DNA of 64,000 nt from Ptychodera flava (lineage: Eukaryota; Hemichordata; Enteropneusta; Ptychoderidae), in contig NC_091934.1 of NCBI RefSeq assembly GCF_041260155.1, positions 41,370,694-41,434,693 of the forward strand, written 5' to 3'. Below the pieces are notes generated by a model. The model ran no database searches and was not told where the DNA came from. It was given only the letters and a program-made list of their open reading frames with translations. Numbering within the stretch: the first letter of the stretch is position 1; the number at the start of each line of letters is the position of its first letter. Made by a program: the position numbers and the translations under genes. Shown piece after piece: positions 1 through 11,948 of this stretch.

Positions 1-427
1 AGCTATTCTAGTTTTGTAACCTATTTCAGATGTAATATTTCAGTTGCATCCTCAAGTCGTGTCGTTGTACAATTACTAACGTTTGGCTTCAAATGGTCAG
101 TACAAAGTTTCTCTTACGAATTCCCAAGTTCTAAACGGTATCATAACATTTTATTCGTTGTTTTTAGTAAAATCACATTCCGAAAGGTCGCTCATTTATT
201 TACAGTAGGGGCCTTCAAATTAGTCCAGAACACAACAGCTAATTTAGTTTATATTTCCAAATTTCTGCATTTCATTTGGCCATCTTTTTCGAGCAATGAA
301 ATTTAAGACGTCGTTCAGAAACTTAAACATGAAAGCTGTTTTTGTTCGGTATTAGAAGGAGTAAGTTTCAGACCTTTCAAGCCTACATTTCTACTTTTAT
401 CGACATTTTCGTTATCATTACGTTTCA

Positions 428-569
428 GAAACGTGAGCCAGAAACACCCTCAGTTAGCAAGGCCAAGAAAATTAAATGTCCGCCGTCGACATCTGAGAAG
501 AGAGATAGTGTCGAAGAAGGTAGTCCAAGTGAAACCAAACGTGCCATGCTACAAGAAGACGAACATTGA
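428..569 (+). CDS. Candidate 3'-terminal exon of an unrecognised gene
   Basis: A pyrimidine-rich tract ending in TTTCAG at about 422-427 is followed by 46 open codons ending in TGA at 567-569. The reading is rich in Lys, Glu, Ser and Pro (it begins KREPETPSVSKAKK and ends MLQEDEH), as in disordered C-terminal tails of nuclear or signalling proteins. Composition and the acceptor are the only evidence. I see no convincing upstream exon inside the window, so the rest of the gene would lie to the left of position 1. It could also be chance. Family unknown. Confidence 0.35.
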
Positions 570-1275
570 ATTTAGTGTCTAAAGTCATTATTTCGGTTTA
601 TCCCGTTATATGTTAGAAAACAAGCAAGTGATCTTGGAATAATTTTGCTTTAGAAAGAGAATAATTCCCCTCCATCTTGGTAACACTGGTACTTTATAAT
701 AGAAAACACGCAATGCACACCAATTATTGTTTAATTGAACAAAATTTCTTTGCCTAGTCTACCATGCAAAACACATTTCTGTCAAATATAGAATTTTTTA
801 TGTGAATTTTGTGAACTTTTACCAAAAGTAGTTGACACACGTCTGAATAATAGGCACACACAGACCGTTTAATACTAACTAAAATGATTTCTTTGGCGGG
901 GAGTTGGTCTCTACTACCTCCATGGTCTGACCTTATTCTTTCTTACTAACCTAACCATAACGAAACCCTGGTTAATAGTGGTTCGTGGAAAACGCTGTGT
1001 GCGTCAAATGCTCAGTATTCGTACAAACAGACCGTTTAATATTCAAAAGTCAATTAAAAACATTTATCTCGGAAAATGAAGAAAAATAACTTTTCATGTT
1101 GCTTTTATTCACATTTGCATTATTTTTAGGCCTTACAGTTTTTATAGACTTTAACCTTTATATTTTGCTGTTAGTTTTGAAAGGACCCCATGGAAGATTA
1201 CAACCTTGTTGGTCATCTTCCCGATTTGTGCTTGTAAATGGGAAATTCTTCATTGCAAATAAATAAACAAACAAA

Positions 1276-1326
<51 letters not shown>

Positions 1327-3533
1327 ATTCGTGTCCGAAATATCCACAAGGTCCTACTGTTTAACATGAAGTTGGAAGAAGTAAGAGTTACACGATTGGT
1401 GCATGTGCATTTACATTTGATTCGGCGATAAGTCAGTTTGCAAAATGCACCACCAGGCACTAGAGTAAACTAAATTTTCTGCAAGTATTCTACCAAACAA
1501 GAAAACCTTATTTCAACAAGAACGATACCAAATATCAATATGACAAGACTGATTAATTCAAATCATTGGTTTAGCTGAAGAAATAGCTAGATTGTTTAAA
1601 GAGCAAAGAACACCGATGTTTAGTAAAACGTTTCGTAGTAATCATGAGGTGGACGACACGCAAATGTTCGAATATCATTAAGAATCTCTGAGAAGTATTG
1701 GCCAAGCTGATAATATTCTAGTGAACCGCACACATTATTCATGATGACGTATCCTGCTGTCATGTGACTTATATAGTGAATTTCTGCTGCAAGTGGTCTT
1801 CCGAGTTGTACTGTTTGTTGAGTTGCTGTAATAGAAACTCGCCCACTCTACCCGGCGTCTTGAGTTAAGTGTCTTTCATCTTGTACTCCACATTGCCAGT
1901 GTTTCACTGCAACAGTCTTGTGTGTTTCATTGCACCGGTTACTTAGTAGTAGTTTGTAACTTCCTTGTTTTTAATTCAGGCTTGATCATTCTATGTATGC
2001 ACAAAGCGTTTAAAATCATGTCTCAACGTCGTGCTTTATTCTTATGCTAAACGTAGCCGATTGATAGGCAAAATGAGCACAATTAAAGCTTCACCTGTAT
2101 GAATTATGCAAATTTTTTTACACCTATTGACACCTTGATTAGGGCTTCGTAAAACCCGATGTCTTGCTTCTAAGGAAGTCCCTTGAACAAACACCTGGAT
2201 TTGTGATCTTAATTTTATAGCTCTTCAGCGTGGACCGAATCTATAGGCTGTTTTTCGCAAGCCATATAAATGATCATTGCATAATGATATTATAATAAGG
2301 CTATTTAGTATCCTAAATCGTAAATCGATAAAAATGGTGTCCTAAAAAGTGACCATAGATTTTGTCAATTTGTAGCTTGCTTTACGAATATATCAAAAGG
2401 GCGAAATTTTAGTATGTGTATTTTGCATTATGTAACACTGTTTTGTTTATGTGTGTCTTATGTAACCACAGCACTTGATCACTGATAATTTAGTTCTGTG
2501 TCTGTACTATGTGTGTATCTTAGATGCACAGTTTGGCTAAGACCCTTTAGCGAAATAAATGGACTCTTAAACATTGAATCTTTTATACCTATGCAGTTTT
2601 CCTTCAAAGCGTGTATCTCTGAGGTCTCACAATGAATTAGCCATCATATCATGCACATCGCCCAATAAAAGTGTGTTGCAGACACTTTCATAATCGACAT
2701 TCTGATTCGCTGAAATTACCAGCTGAAACCATCGTATTGATACTCAATTGTCCCCGAACGGCCAGTACGTCACCTTGGATCTTTTATGGAACTTCCTGTT
2801 TAAACAATGAAACTGGAATACGCCAAAATGTCGTAAAGGACAGATATGCAGCAGAATAGTTTGCTCTTTTTATCCAACTTTAAATTGCACACCCCTACCT
2901 TGTATACATGTTTAGTATCAATGTCTTTTTACTGTAATGTGATTTGTAACTATATTCGAACTCAAATAACGATTTCATATCACAGACCATTTCCATCGCA
3001 ATTTTATCATTGTCCCAAGAATGGCTTTGTTCGATTGACAACGTTACGTATGTAAGATAGGTATTTCATGTGATACAATTCGGGAAAGCATAACAATATG
3101 TTTTAGTGATTATCATTTCATAATAATTACAACACTGATAATTATTCAGTAGAATTAATTTACAATGTCAGTAATAATTCAACTCCATAACTCATTATGA
3201 AAATAGTTCTCAAAAGTTTGAACCAGCAGAAAAAAATTGTAGTTCTAAAAACTTGTAATCTAGCAAAAAAAATAATGACAAACAGACAAACACCTTGTTC
3301 GGTCTTGCAACGTCAAATTGCTCATTTAAATATTTTAATTGAGGCTGGAATTTACATGGTTACGACTATCGTTGGCTGATGTAACACCAGTTCCTGTCTC
3401 TCTGTCTCCTTTTCATACGTTCTTTAAATTTGAGAATTATGCAATGGTATATAAATAAATCTTTCCTGACATCAGGATGATGAGTTGATATGCAAGCACA
3501 TATGCATACCTGTTATAGAGATTAGAAGTGAAC
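570..3533. other. Intergenic DNA without recognised genes
   Basis: AT-rich sequence with no exon-like segment I can support. It holds an AAAT/AAAC microsatellite at 1256-1327 and a short direct repeat with core ACAGACCGTTTAATA near 854 and 1026. Open frames here are short and biased by base composition. Confidence 0.6.
1256..1327. repeat. (AAAT)n microsatellite with a few AAAC units
   Basis: About 17 tetranucleotide units, mostly AAAT, with AAAC variants at the left end. The minus-strand open frame across it reads as a run of Leu-Phe-Ile-Tyr and is not a gene. Confidence 0.95.
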
Positions 3534-3725
3534 TTAAAGGTATACTGTCACCTGTTCCAATTTTGCCACAGTTACCATGGAAAGAGAAAATCTAACCAAT
3601 CAGAGATTTTAAGCGGGTGGCCACTTTTTAAAAACAGCGCCCTCACATGGGCATTTGAATACCAAGGCACGCCCCTTTGACCATATATGGGCATATTTAG
3701 ATTACAGGTGACTGTATACCTTTAA
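3534..3725. mobile_element. 192-bp MITE with TTAA target duplication
   Basis: The ends are inverted repeats of about 18 bp after the TTAA (left AGGTATACTGTCACCTGT, right its reverse complement with one mismatch). Each end is bordered by TTAA, at 3534-3537 and 3722-3725. There is no coding capacity. TTAA target duplication is the hallmark of piggyBac-type transposases, so this is probably a non-autonomous element mobilised by such an enzyme. The terminal bases AGG are not the classic piggyBac CCC, so the assignment is inference. Confidence 0.75.
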
Positions 3726-5143
3726 GGAGTACCGTATTTTGACCTATTAACGTTAACATTGACAAGTAATTGCCTTGGAGAGAATGGTCTAAAACGTTAA
3801 CCACGTTGCTGTTATCGTAAATGTAATTCACATGAATCTCGTCGTGACTCGAATCGCAGTAAATGTAGTCAGACGAAGATTCTTGGATAATGATAACATT
3901 GCCGATGTGTTGGGCCTATCGTCAACTCCTCAAACCTTTATGGCTGGACTCTAGTAGTCCTGCGTGTCTGTTTGCAACCCCGTGTGCAATTTATTATTCA
4001 ACTAGGACCCTAACTGGTCATGCAGTACCAGCCAATTCCATCGCATTTAATGAAGGAAAGCAGGAACATATTATTGTGAACATGTAATTTCTTGAATTGA
4101 ATGTCAAATGCCGCGCAGTTAGCTATTTTTCCGCTATTTCTAGAATTTGCACAACTTTAACAACCTTAATTTTGTTCTTGATTTTGAAAGAGAATGTTAC
4201 CCTGAAGAAAGTATGCCCCTTAATTTAAATTGATCTTTATCTACAATTCTGTCATCCCTGCCCTACGTGAAATACAGTGTTTGCTTTGCAAACACAATCT
4301 AGGCGAATGCTGGCTGATTGGTTCTGATGTAAGTATTATGTGTGCCCATATTATAGAACGGAAGACATTACCTGTAGGGCAACACTCTCTTGTCAACTGA
4401 TTAAAACCGTATTGACAGCGTACTCAAACAAGAGCGCCCTCATTTACACTTTCAGACTCCAGCCCTTAGCAGCTCACGTGAGTTGACTTTCTATTGTACA
4501 ATTAACGAAATTGAACAGGAACTTCGGGGCCGTGTTTCCATTTCCTGTAAGAATATTTTGCGTACTTCGTTTAATCCTTGATACAGAAAACTGGCAGCTG
4601 GGAATATTCATATTAAAATGTAACTACAACAACGTATTTGTCAGTGCTACGTAGTTACGGAGTTCACCTCGTTTTTAATCCAGAAAGGTGTGAAATTTCC
4701 AGGGGGGTCTAGAAAATTATCCAGAAACGGTACTACTATACGACTCATCTTGTTTGGTAAGATCACTTTAGCCTGACTAACAATCCGTGGAAGATGTTTT
4801 CAGAATTTGTATCGGTTTCGACGATGAACATGGCAGAATGTAAAATTAAATAAGGCCGCGTTTTGCTTCTTCACGTGAGAACGTTATTTCGCTGAGTATA
4901 TCAAAAGGATTCGACACGTAGTTATTCGTGCAGGCAACGAGTTTGGATAACTGCTTGCTGAACACTGATGATTATCTTTAATTTTGGTCAATAAAGAGAA
5001 GACTGTAACCAAAGCTCATTGTTTTGTGTTTCAGTTTCGAGAGGAAATATACCAGCAGATAACCACAGCGTAACAAACAAACAAACAAAGCTTTTCTTCT
5101 TCGCAAACAAGATAGGCGTGTGCATGAATTTAATTTTTTATTC
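3726..5143. other. Intergenic DNA, nothing recognised
   Basis: AT-rich sequence without exon-like open segments or clear repeats, apart from a short AAAC run near 5074-5090. Confidence 0.5.
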
Positions 5144-5261
5144 TTATTTCTGCCTCTTTTGAATAATAATAGTAAAATTTTCAACCTTATGTTCATATTT
5201 ATTCACTGGTGTCCATTCTCCTTCTGTTAAGGTCACACGCTTCTCATCACTGCCCTCTCTG
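5144..5261 (-). CDS. Weak candidate 3'-terminal exon
   Basis: On the minus strand a pyrimidine-rich tract ending in ACAG is followed by 38 open codons (beginning REGSDEKRVTLTEGEW and ending IIIQKRQK) and a TAA stop, with AATAAA two bases after the stop. The charged composition and the acceptor make it exon-like, but no partner exon was found in the 2 kb up to the scramblase stop codon. It might be an alternative last exon of the scramblase gene or chance. Family unknown. Confidence 0.22.
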
Positions 5262-5566
5262 TAAAATGAGTGGCGATCAATAATGATTTCAAACGTGAAT
5301 TTCACAGTCGCTTCGATTTGGATGGTTATCAATAAATGCTAACTATGCGCTGTAATGTGTAATCAAGGTAATTACTAAAACGCGGCCGACTTAATTACGA
5401 CGTGAATGCAGAGGCAAATACAAGTTGGCCCCTTTCCACTCACAGTTAATCATTTCTTCGAATATTACGTAACATCATTGTCTAGTATTCGTAACACTTG
5501 TCTGTGATGCGTTCATGCAAGAATCATTTTCTCTTTCTATTGTTACAAAATCGTGTAAGAAATTTT

Positions 5567-5739
5567 ATGGCAGACTCTCTTGTCAAGATTTTCGATGACC
5601 ATTTGTCAAAAGTATCACCAAACAATCATCTGCCCCTTGAGAGACATGTCACCTTGCTGCTGACGTTCGATGATAAGCATGTCGATTATGCAAATAGTAG
5701 TTTCCTAGAGCATCACAGGAAGGCAATGCTGACATTCGT
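5567..5739 (+). CDS. Weak candidate 5' coding exon
   Basis: The segment starts at an ATG followed by G and reads 57 codons (MADSLVKIFDDHLSKVSPNN at the N-terminus), ending at a consensus donor GTAAGTGA after 5739 in phase 2. About 30 percent of codons begin with G, slightly above background. A possible continuation after an AACAG acceptor near 6938 is short and unconvincing. No family recognised. Confidence 0.22.
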
Positions 5740-7243
5740 GTAAGTGACAGACAGACACACATTTCGGAAAAAACTTCAACTCAAGGATGTAAAATAAGAC
5801 AGAATCAACCACAAGACAACACTTGGGTACTGCGTCATTCATTTAGATTAATATCTCCTTTATTGACTAATATCCTACACGTACAAAATATATATATCAT
5901 ACAATGACTGGTCGAAACAATACTGCAGTCATCCGTGTTTTTTTTGGATCTCGAATTTCTAGTTCTTTGTCAAAAACGAAAAAATAAATGTCCTTATCGG
6001 GATATCAAATTTCCAGTTCTTTTTCAAGAAAGAGAAAAATACTATGCTAACTACATGTACCCCATCATAGCAGACCGTTTCAATTTAATCGATATGAGAT
6101 AAAAGTGACACATACGAGAAAAACGATTGTGTCGAAAAATAAATTGTTCAGTTTTATGAAAATTACAGTTTATTACATCAATCTTGTCTCTTGGTTAACA
6201 CACTGGTCCTCTCTCGTTTTGTAAAAACACCTACAAAGATACTGTCTTTCGCTTATAAAACGTCAATTTAACCTTTCAGCGGTGCATTCCATATAAAATA
6301 TCGTGTTCAAATTGTCACGTTATCGTGGCACAAAGGCCGCGTTCGAGTGCTGATCAAAAATTATCAACGGTGTTGCATTTCAGAGAAGTGTGACCGAAAA
6401 AAATAAAAAAAAATATCGGTGACCTTGACAATTTCTTTGCCTTCCCTGGCGACCTGAATTTCCTTCATCGAATATTATTACATATAAGAGCGGGTTTCAT
6501 ATAATTTAGCTCTACACTTATTCAGAAACATGAAATAATGTTATCCATTAAATATGTGTAATGTAATTGACTGTAAACAGGTAAATGAGAATAAAGAGAA
6601 GCCATTTGTGTACACAAAGTTACATGTACATATCAGAACAAAGGAGTTTGACGACACAAAGTCTGACGTGATAGATTAAAACGATCGAGCAAGCTAGAAA
6701 ACATATATTAAAATATCTAAATGATAAACCATTTAATCAAGATTTTTTCAGTCTACTAGCGATAATTTATTTCCCAAATTCAAAGAAACATAATTGGAAA
6801 AAAATACGCCGTAATTTCTGAATGAGTGTTCTTGATTTTTATACTTCATTTTTACATGTTCCAACTTGAATACTTTAAATTCGAAGGGTTTGGCGAATGC
6901 AGTATATCCACATAAATGTCTTTGCTGTTGTTAAAACAGGTACACACAGGATAAAACTCGATGTCTCAAAAAACATCGCTTACAATCCTTCGTATGATGT
7001 GAGAAGTTTTTTTTCTGCCGTTCGTCAACACAATAAAGCTACCAATTGCAATCAGATACAAAGAAAACAATTTACATAAAGACGCTTGTTGACTTGTTTA
7101 TATAAAATTGACATCAATATCACCAAAGGCATGCATAATTAGTTAATACCATGGCGCTAATACTTCTTTATATTAAGCTTGTTTTTTTCACGTCGTCTCC
7201 TACGATGAACAAAATCCTGGGTGACTTCTTCAGCCTTAGTGTT
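5740..7243. other. Intergenic DNA / probable scramblase 3' UTR
   Basis: AT-rich sequence immediately 3' of the scramblase stop codon on the minus strand. Several TTTATT strings (AATAAA on the minus strand) could serve as poly(A) signals, but none can be chosen from sequence alone. No other gene seen. Confidence 0.4.
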
Positions 7244-10200
7244 TTAGTTGTTCTTGTTTTCAAAGAACATGAAATCCTGTAAAAATAGAATTTGGACGTT
7301 GTTGATTAAGTAGGTACAGCATCTTAATTGTGTATTCTTTTATTAAAATGATCCACATTGCACTTCCGATGTGGTCCAGGACCACCCACTCACGTTTTAA
7401 CACAAAGTAATTAGATTAGTTGCACCAATCCCGAAAAACAAATGGAAATTTGGGACATACATCCTACATTGTAAACAATGGATGTCTTTTTTCTACTTAC
7501 TATCAAGAAGCAGGCGGCTAGCAGCGTGGCCTTGACCTTGACGTCCAAGTCAATTGGAACTGAAAGGCAAAAAACGAAAAACGATAAAAATTTGCAAAAA
7601 TCAATTTAAATTTTAAAAATTCATGAAACACGAGAATAAAGACTGGTTTTTTTGCTTGTAAAATCCACAGGCTTCAAAACATGGCCTATATAAGCTATCC
7701 GAGGCGAGACCGTACGTTTAGCATATATTGGCACTGTAAGCTAGCTCGGTGATACCGTAGAGGTAAAAAAAATATTGTTTTCACCTCAATGGGGATACTA
7801 AAGCTAGCCTATAGTGCCAATGCACGTTAAGCGTTATCTTGGCGATGTTTCGCGAACCTGTAGTAAAATCGGATGTGTAAACATACCCCTTCGACTATCA
7901 ACCGTTCGCTCACGTCGTCAGCACTCTGTACATTTAGTGGCAGGAGCAAAGTTCCATGTATGGTCAGTGGAGCTCCCATTGAGCTCCTCTAAAGCCGAGG
8001 AAATCTAGCATAAGTACGCCAGATTTTAGCCACTAGATAAACTATACCGCGGCGAAAACAGTGCGACGTTGCTGCATACGATCTATCTTCAATATGTGTT
8101 GATAAATAGGCATTTTATACAGTGGGAGTAAATGTGTTTTTCATCACTTACATTCAGCACTGAAGTTGGTAGCGTTGGTGAACATTTCTCTGGCGAGTCC
8201 TCCCCATTGCTTGCTCAGCTTACCGATTTCCGTCTTCTTGTCTTTCGTAAGAATCTGTTACAACAGGAAGAAGAAACAGAAAGAGAGTGAAACTGCTTAT
8301 GTATTTTCCATCAATTTTTTCAACTTGCAAAAAACGCTTTCAATTTCTACCTAAAACATCATGCCAAAAAACCCTTTTCTTAACTCATGGATATAGTCTC
8401 TACAACCTTACTGTTAACGAAGTCCTGGCTAGAATTCAATTATCAACAACACCATTGTACATTGTAATGGGCAATGGGAAACTTTCAGTGGTGGGGAGAG
8501 GGCTGTCGGGAGCTTGAACTGTTGTGTGGAGAGGGGGGCGGGCAGACCATAGGTACTGAAGGGCAGTGGGGATGATATTTCAGCAGGAGGGCCTATTGTC
8601 CGCATATGCCAGTGGAAGAGCAGTTACGAAAAGCTCAACTTTACCCTCTGAATTTTAAGGTCAACGTCAAAATTATGTAAAATCTGCCTATCAGCCTTCG
8701 AACATGTTTTTGGAATGATTTTGTAAAATTGACCGAATTCACCAGTTGGAGATACGATTTGATACCCTTGGATCGAAGGAAGCGTGTTAGATAATGTACA
8801 AGTCCTGTGCTTAGCGCAAGAATTTCAAAGGCGATTGTGCTGCGTTGACAGATTCAATCGATTGTACGTGTCTGCCCAGACTCAGTTACTATTAATATTC
8901 GCAGCTACGCCCTGCACCGTGAATAATATTTGGAATGAATCTGAATCAAAAGCATGAGTCGAGTCTGAGTATCAGCAATATGGTTCTTCATTGTCTTCGG
9001 GTGATATATGAACAAGCCTGACAACAGAGTCGGGATGATGTCGCACGAGGGCGCTCTAGAACGGATGGGCCTGATAATGATGATATGATTTTTATGGCTT
9101 CTTTCCAATTAAATTGGAATTATTTTTTCTGACAAGTTGTTGTATAATTTTGTTCGTCCGCTCGACTCATTCACTGTTTGTAGATATGATTTATTTGCCA
9201 TTTTGTTGGAATAAATTCATTTTACGACTAAATACTAGTGAGCGTTTTCTAATCTTACCGTCTGGTGGCAAGATAGGCAATGGAAGTAATTATACTGATT
9301 GAAAACACATCTACCTGGAACACCTGATCCCAGGTACAGCATACACCCTGGCAGATACAGCATGGGCCTTTCACGATCAGAACCGGCTCACGATTGGCGT
9401 CAAGGATGTCAAACTCCGCCACCCAGCAGTATTGCCTTGGAAAAAACAAGGAAGACGTTGCGTCAAACAGTGAAACAACAGCAGCCATTTGCCACGAAAG
9501 TCTTTCTCCTTCTGTTCGCGTTTGTGCGCGTGCGCATATACATATCTAAACATGTCAACGATCGAAAAATATATTTTGATTAGGTGATTATCTCGATGTG
9601 TAGTGTGTTCTATATAGAGCGGACACACATGAAGTCAGAAGAGAATTTCATATCGGTTTTGAACAAGATTTGACAAGACAAGATGGACCAGATCGACCAA
9701 TATCGACCAATATATGTTATATTAACATGCATATATACACATACGAGCATACATACACGAATGTGGGAATGCATGTATACCTACATAATGTTCGTATATG
9801 AAGTCACGTAAGCATATATACGACCACATGCAAATACGCATACATACATCCGACACCATCCAAATAGGTATACTCCTGTAGATTTCAGTGTAAACTGTGT
9901 TTTTGTGGTTCTGCAGACCTGACTACATAAAATATACCACGTCACATACGTACCTTTGTCTAACATATCCAATGGGCGTACCCACTGGAGCTTCGATAGC
10001 AAGTTCAAAGGCACAGTGGTCTATGTTTGCGCACCAACAACAACCGGCACAGCACTTGAATTCACGGACCACTCGCATAACTTCCTACACAAGATGAACA
10101 TAGTCAACGAGACAAAAATTACAAGTTTCTGTCATGAACCTCAAACCCAAAATGATGATATTTCACCCTCTCAATACATTAGCGTTCTTGATAAAGACAG

Positions 10201-11913
10201 TTCAACTCAACACCACGGAGATAGCTGCATTGGTTCCTTCGTTTGATAACTCTACATTTGACTCTATATTAAGATATTTCCGTACGATCTGCCTTTCGTG
10301 GCTTATGCAGTATAGACTGTCGGACTATTTAATCACCGTATAGAGGAAGATGCATCTCTGAAATGTGGCCGTTAGGATTCAACTATTTAATGGAAAATCG
10401 TGAATTTTAAGAATGTTGCGAAATTTTGGTTTAACTTTACGTCAAAATGTTCTTGTGATGATCGCGTACTCTTGCAGAGTGGTTCCTCTATCGGCAGACG
10501 ATGGGCTAGATCAAATATATGTACATCATCCTGCATGTCACGACCCTCCATCTCCCCGGATATGACATTCATCATCAGTAAATCAGATAACTAAGAAGTA
10601 CACATGGCCCGGTTGACTATGGTTGTTCTTTATTGTTACCTTAGAAAGTTGGTCATGACTGGTGAGACATTGCGACCTATCTAAGCGATATAAGTCGGTG
10701 AGCAGGTTTCTTTACACTGGGAAAGACATATCGTAACTTTATTCAAAACAACAAAAAGAAAGAAAAAAGCCAACACAAACTGTCATAATTAACTTACAGC
10801 CTGTGAGTTGTCCACGATATGCATCATGAAGCCCCTAGCAGGACCACAGCATTGTCTCATGCAGAGGTCGGATTCTGAGAAGAAAGATATTATTGTCATT
10901 AAAGGGGCATAGCAAGGCCATGGTTCCCTCTAATCCACACATCCCTAACTTCCCTCTTCAACATTCTCTTCATGGAACACGCAGTTACTGCAACCTACTA
11001 AACATTTTGTTTAACAACAGTATTGTAAAATGTCGAAAGGGTTGGGGGGGGGGGGGAGGTCGTTTCCGGAGAACAAATAAGCAGACACTGCACGTACGTA
11101 GTGAAGTCGACTTCCTATCGACGCTTATGCTGTAAACTTAAATTTTACACCCCATTGTTGATAGGGTCAATCTGTGCATCGATGAATTTGTCCTGAATAC
11201 GTGGATGCATAATATTTTTGGCGTGCTGTTACGTTATATCATCAATGCAAACATGATGTGCCCTTACTCCTGTCAATACTAGCATCCCTTACCTTCCCCA
11301 GCAAAATACACCTGTTGTCCCATGCTGTTCTTGATCTGGTAACGGTTGCGGCATTCCCATCCAGTGAACGCTGTTTTTAAAAGATCCAAGATACTGGACG
11401 TTAATGGCTATGCCGTGACACCTGTGACGTCACAGACGAATCGCTCTAGCGTCTGTGTTTTCATTTTGATGTTCCAAGTTGAACCACACGGATGAGCCGT
11501 TGTCTTATTACAAATCTTCGACAGCCCTGTATCCTGTCATTCATTATGGCTTTCCCATAAAACATTTCGTTCTCACCCTTCCTGTCCCGTTGACGAATTT
11601 ATCTCAAATCGAAAGATTCCTTTGATCAGAATGCACTTTCCTCAAAATAAGTACAAAATGCTCGGATCCTTAGATTTCTCGCCGAAAATAGGGCAAGTCG
11701 AACGGGAATATTTTGTTCGTTGTTTGTCAAGGAAATAGGGCAAATTACGTCTTCAAAATTGTGCAGCAATCAAACAAACGAAACTAAACTAATTGAAACC
11801 AACCGACCAATGAACAAGTGTTTATGGTTTGGGAGTATAGTCAGTCAGGTTCCTTACAACACATATGCCTATTCTAAAAACAAACAAACAAACAAACAAA
11901 CAAACAAACAAAC

Positions 11914-11948
<35 letters not shown>

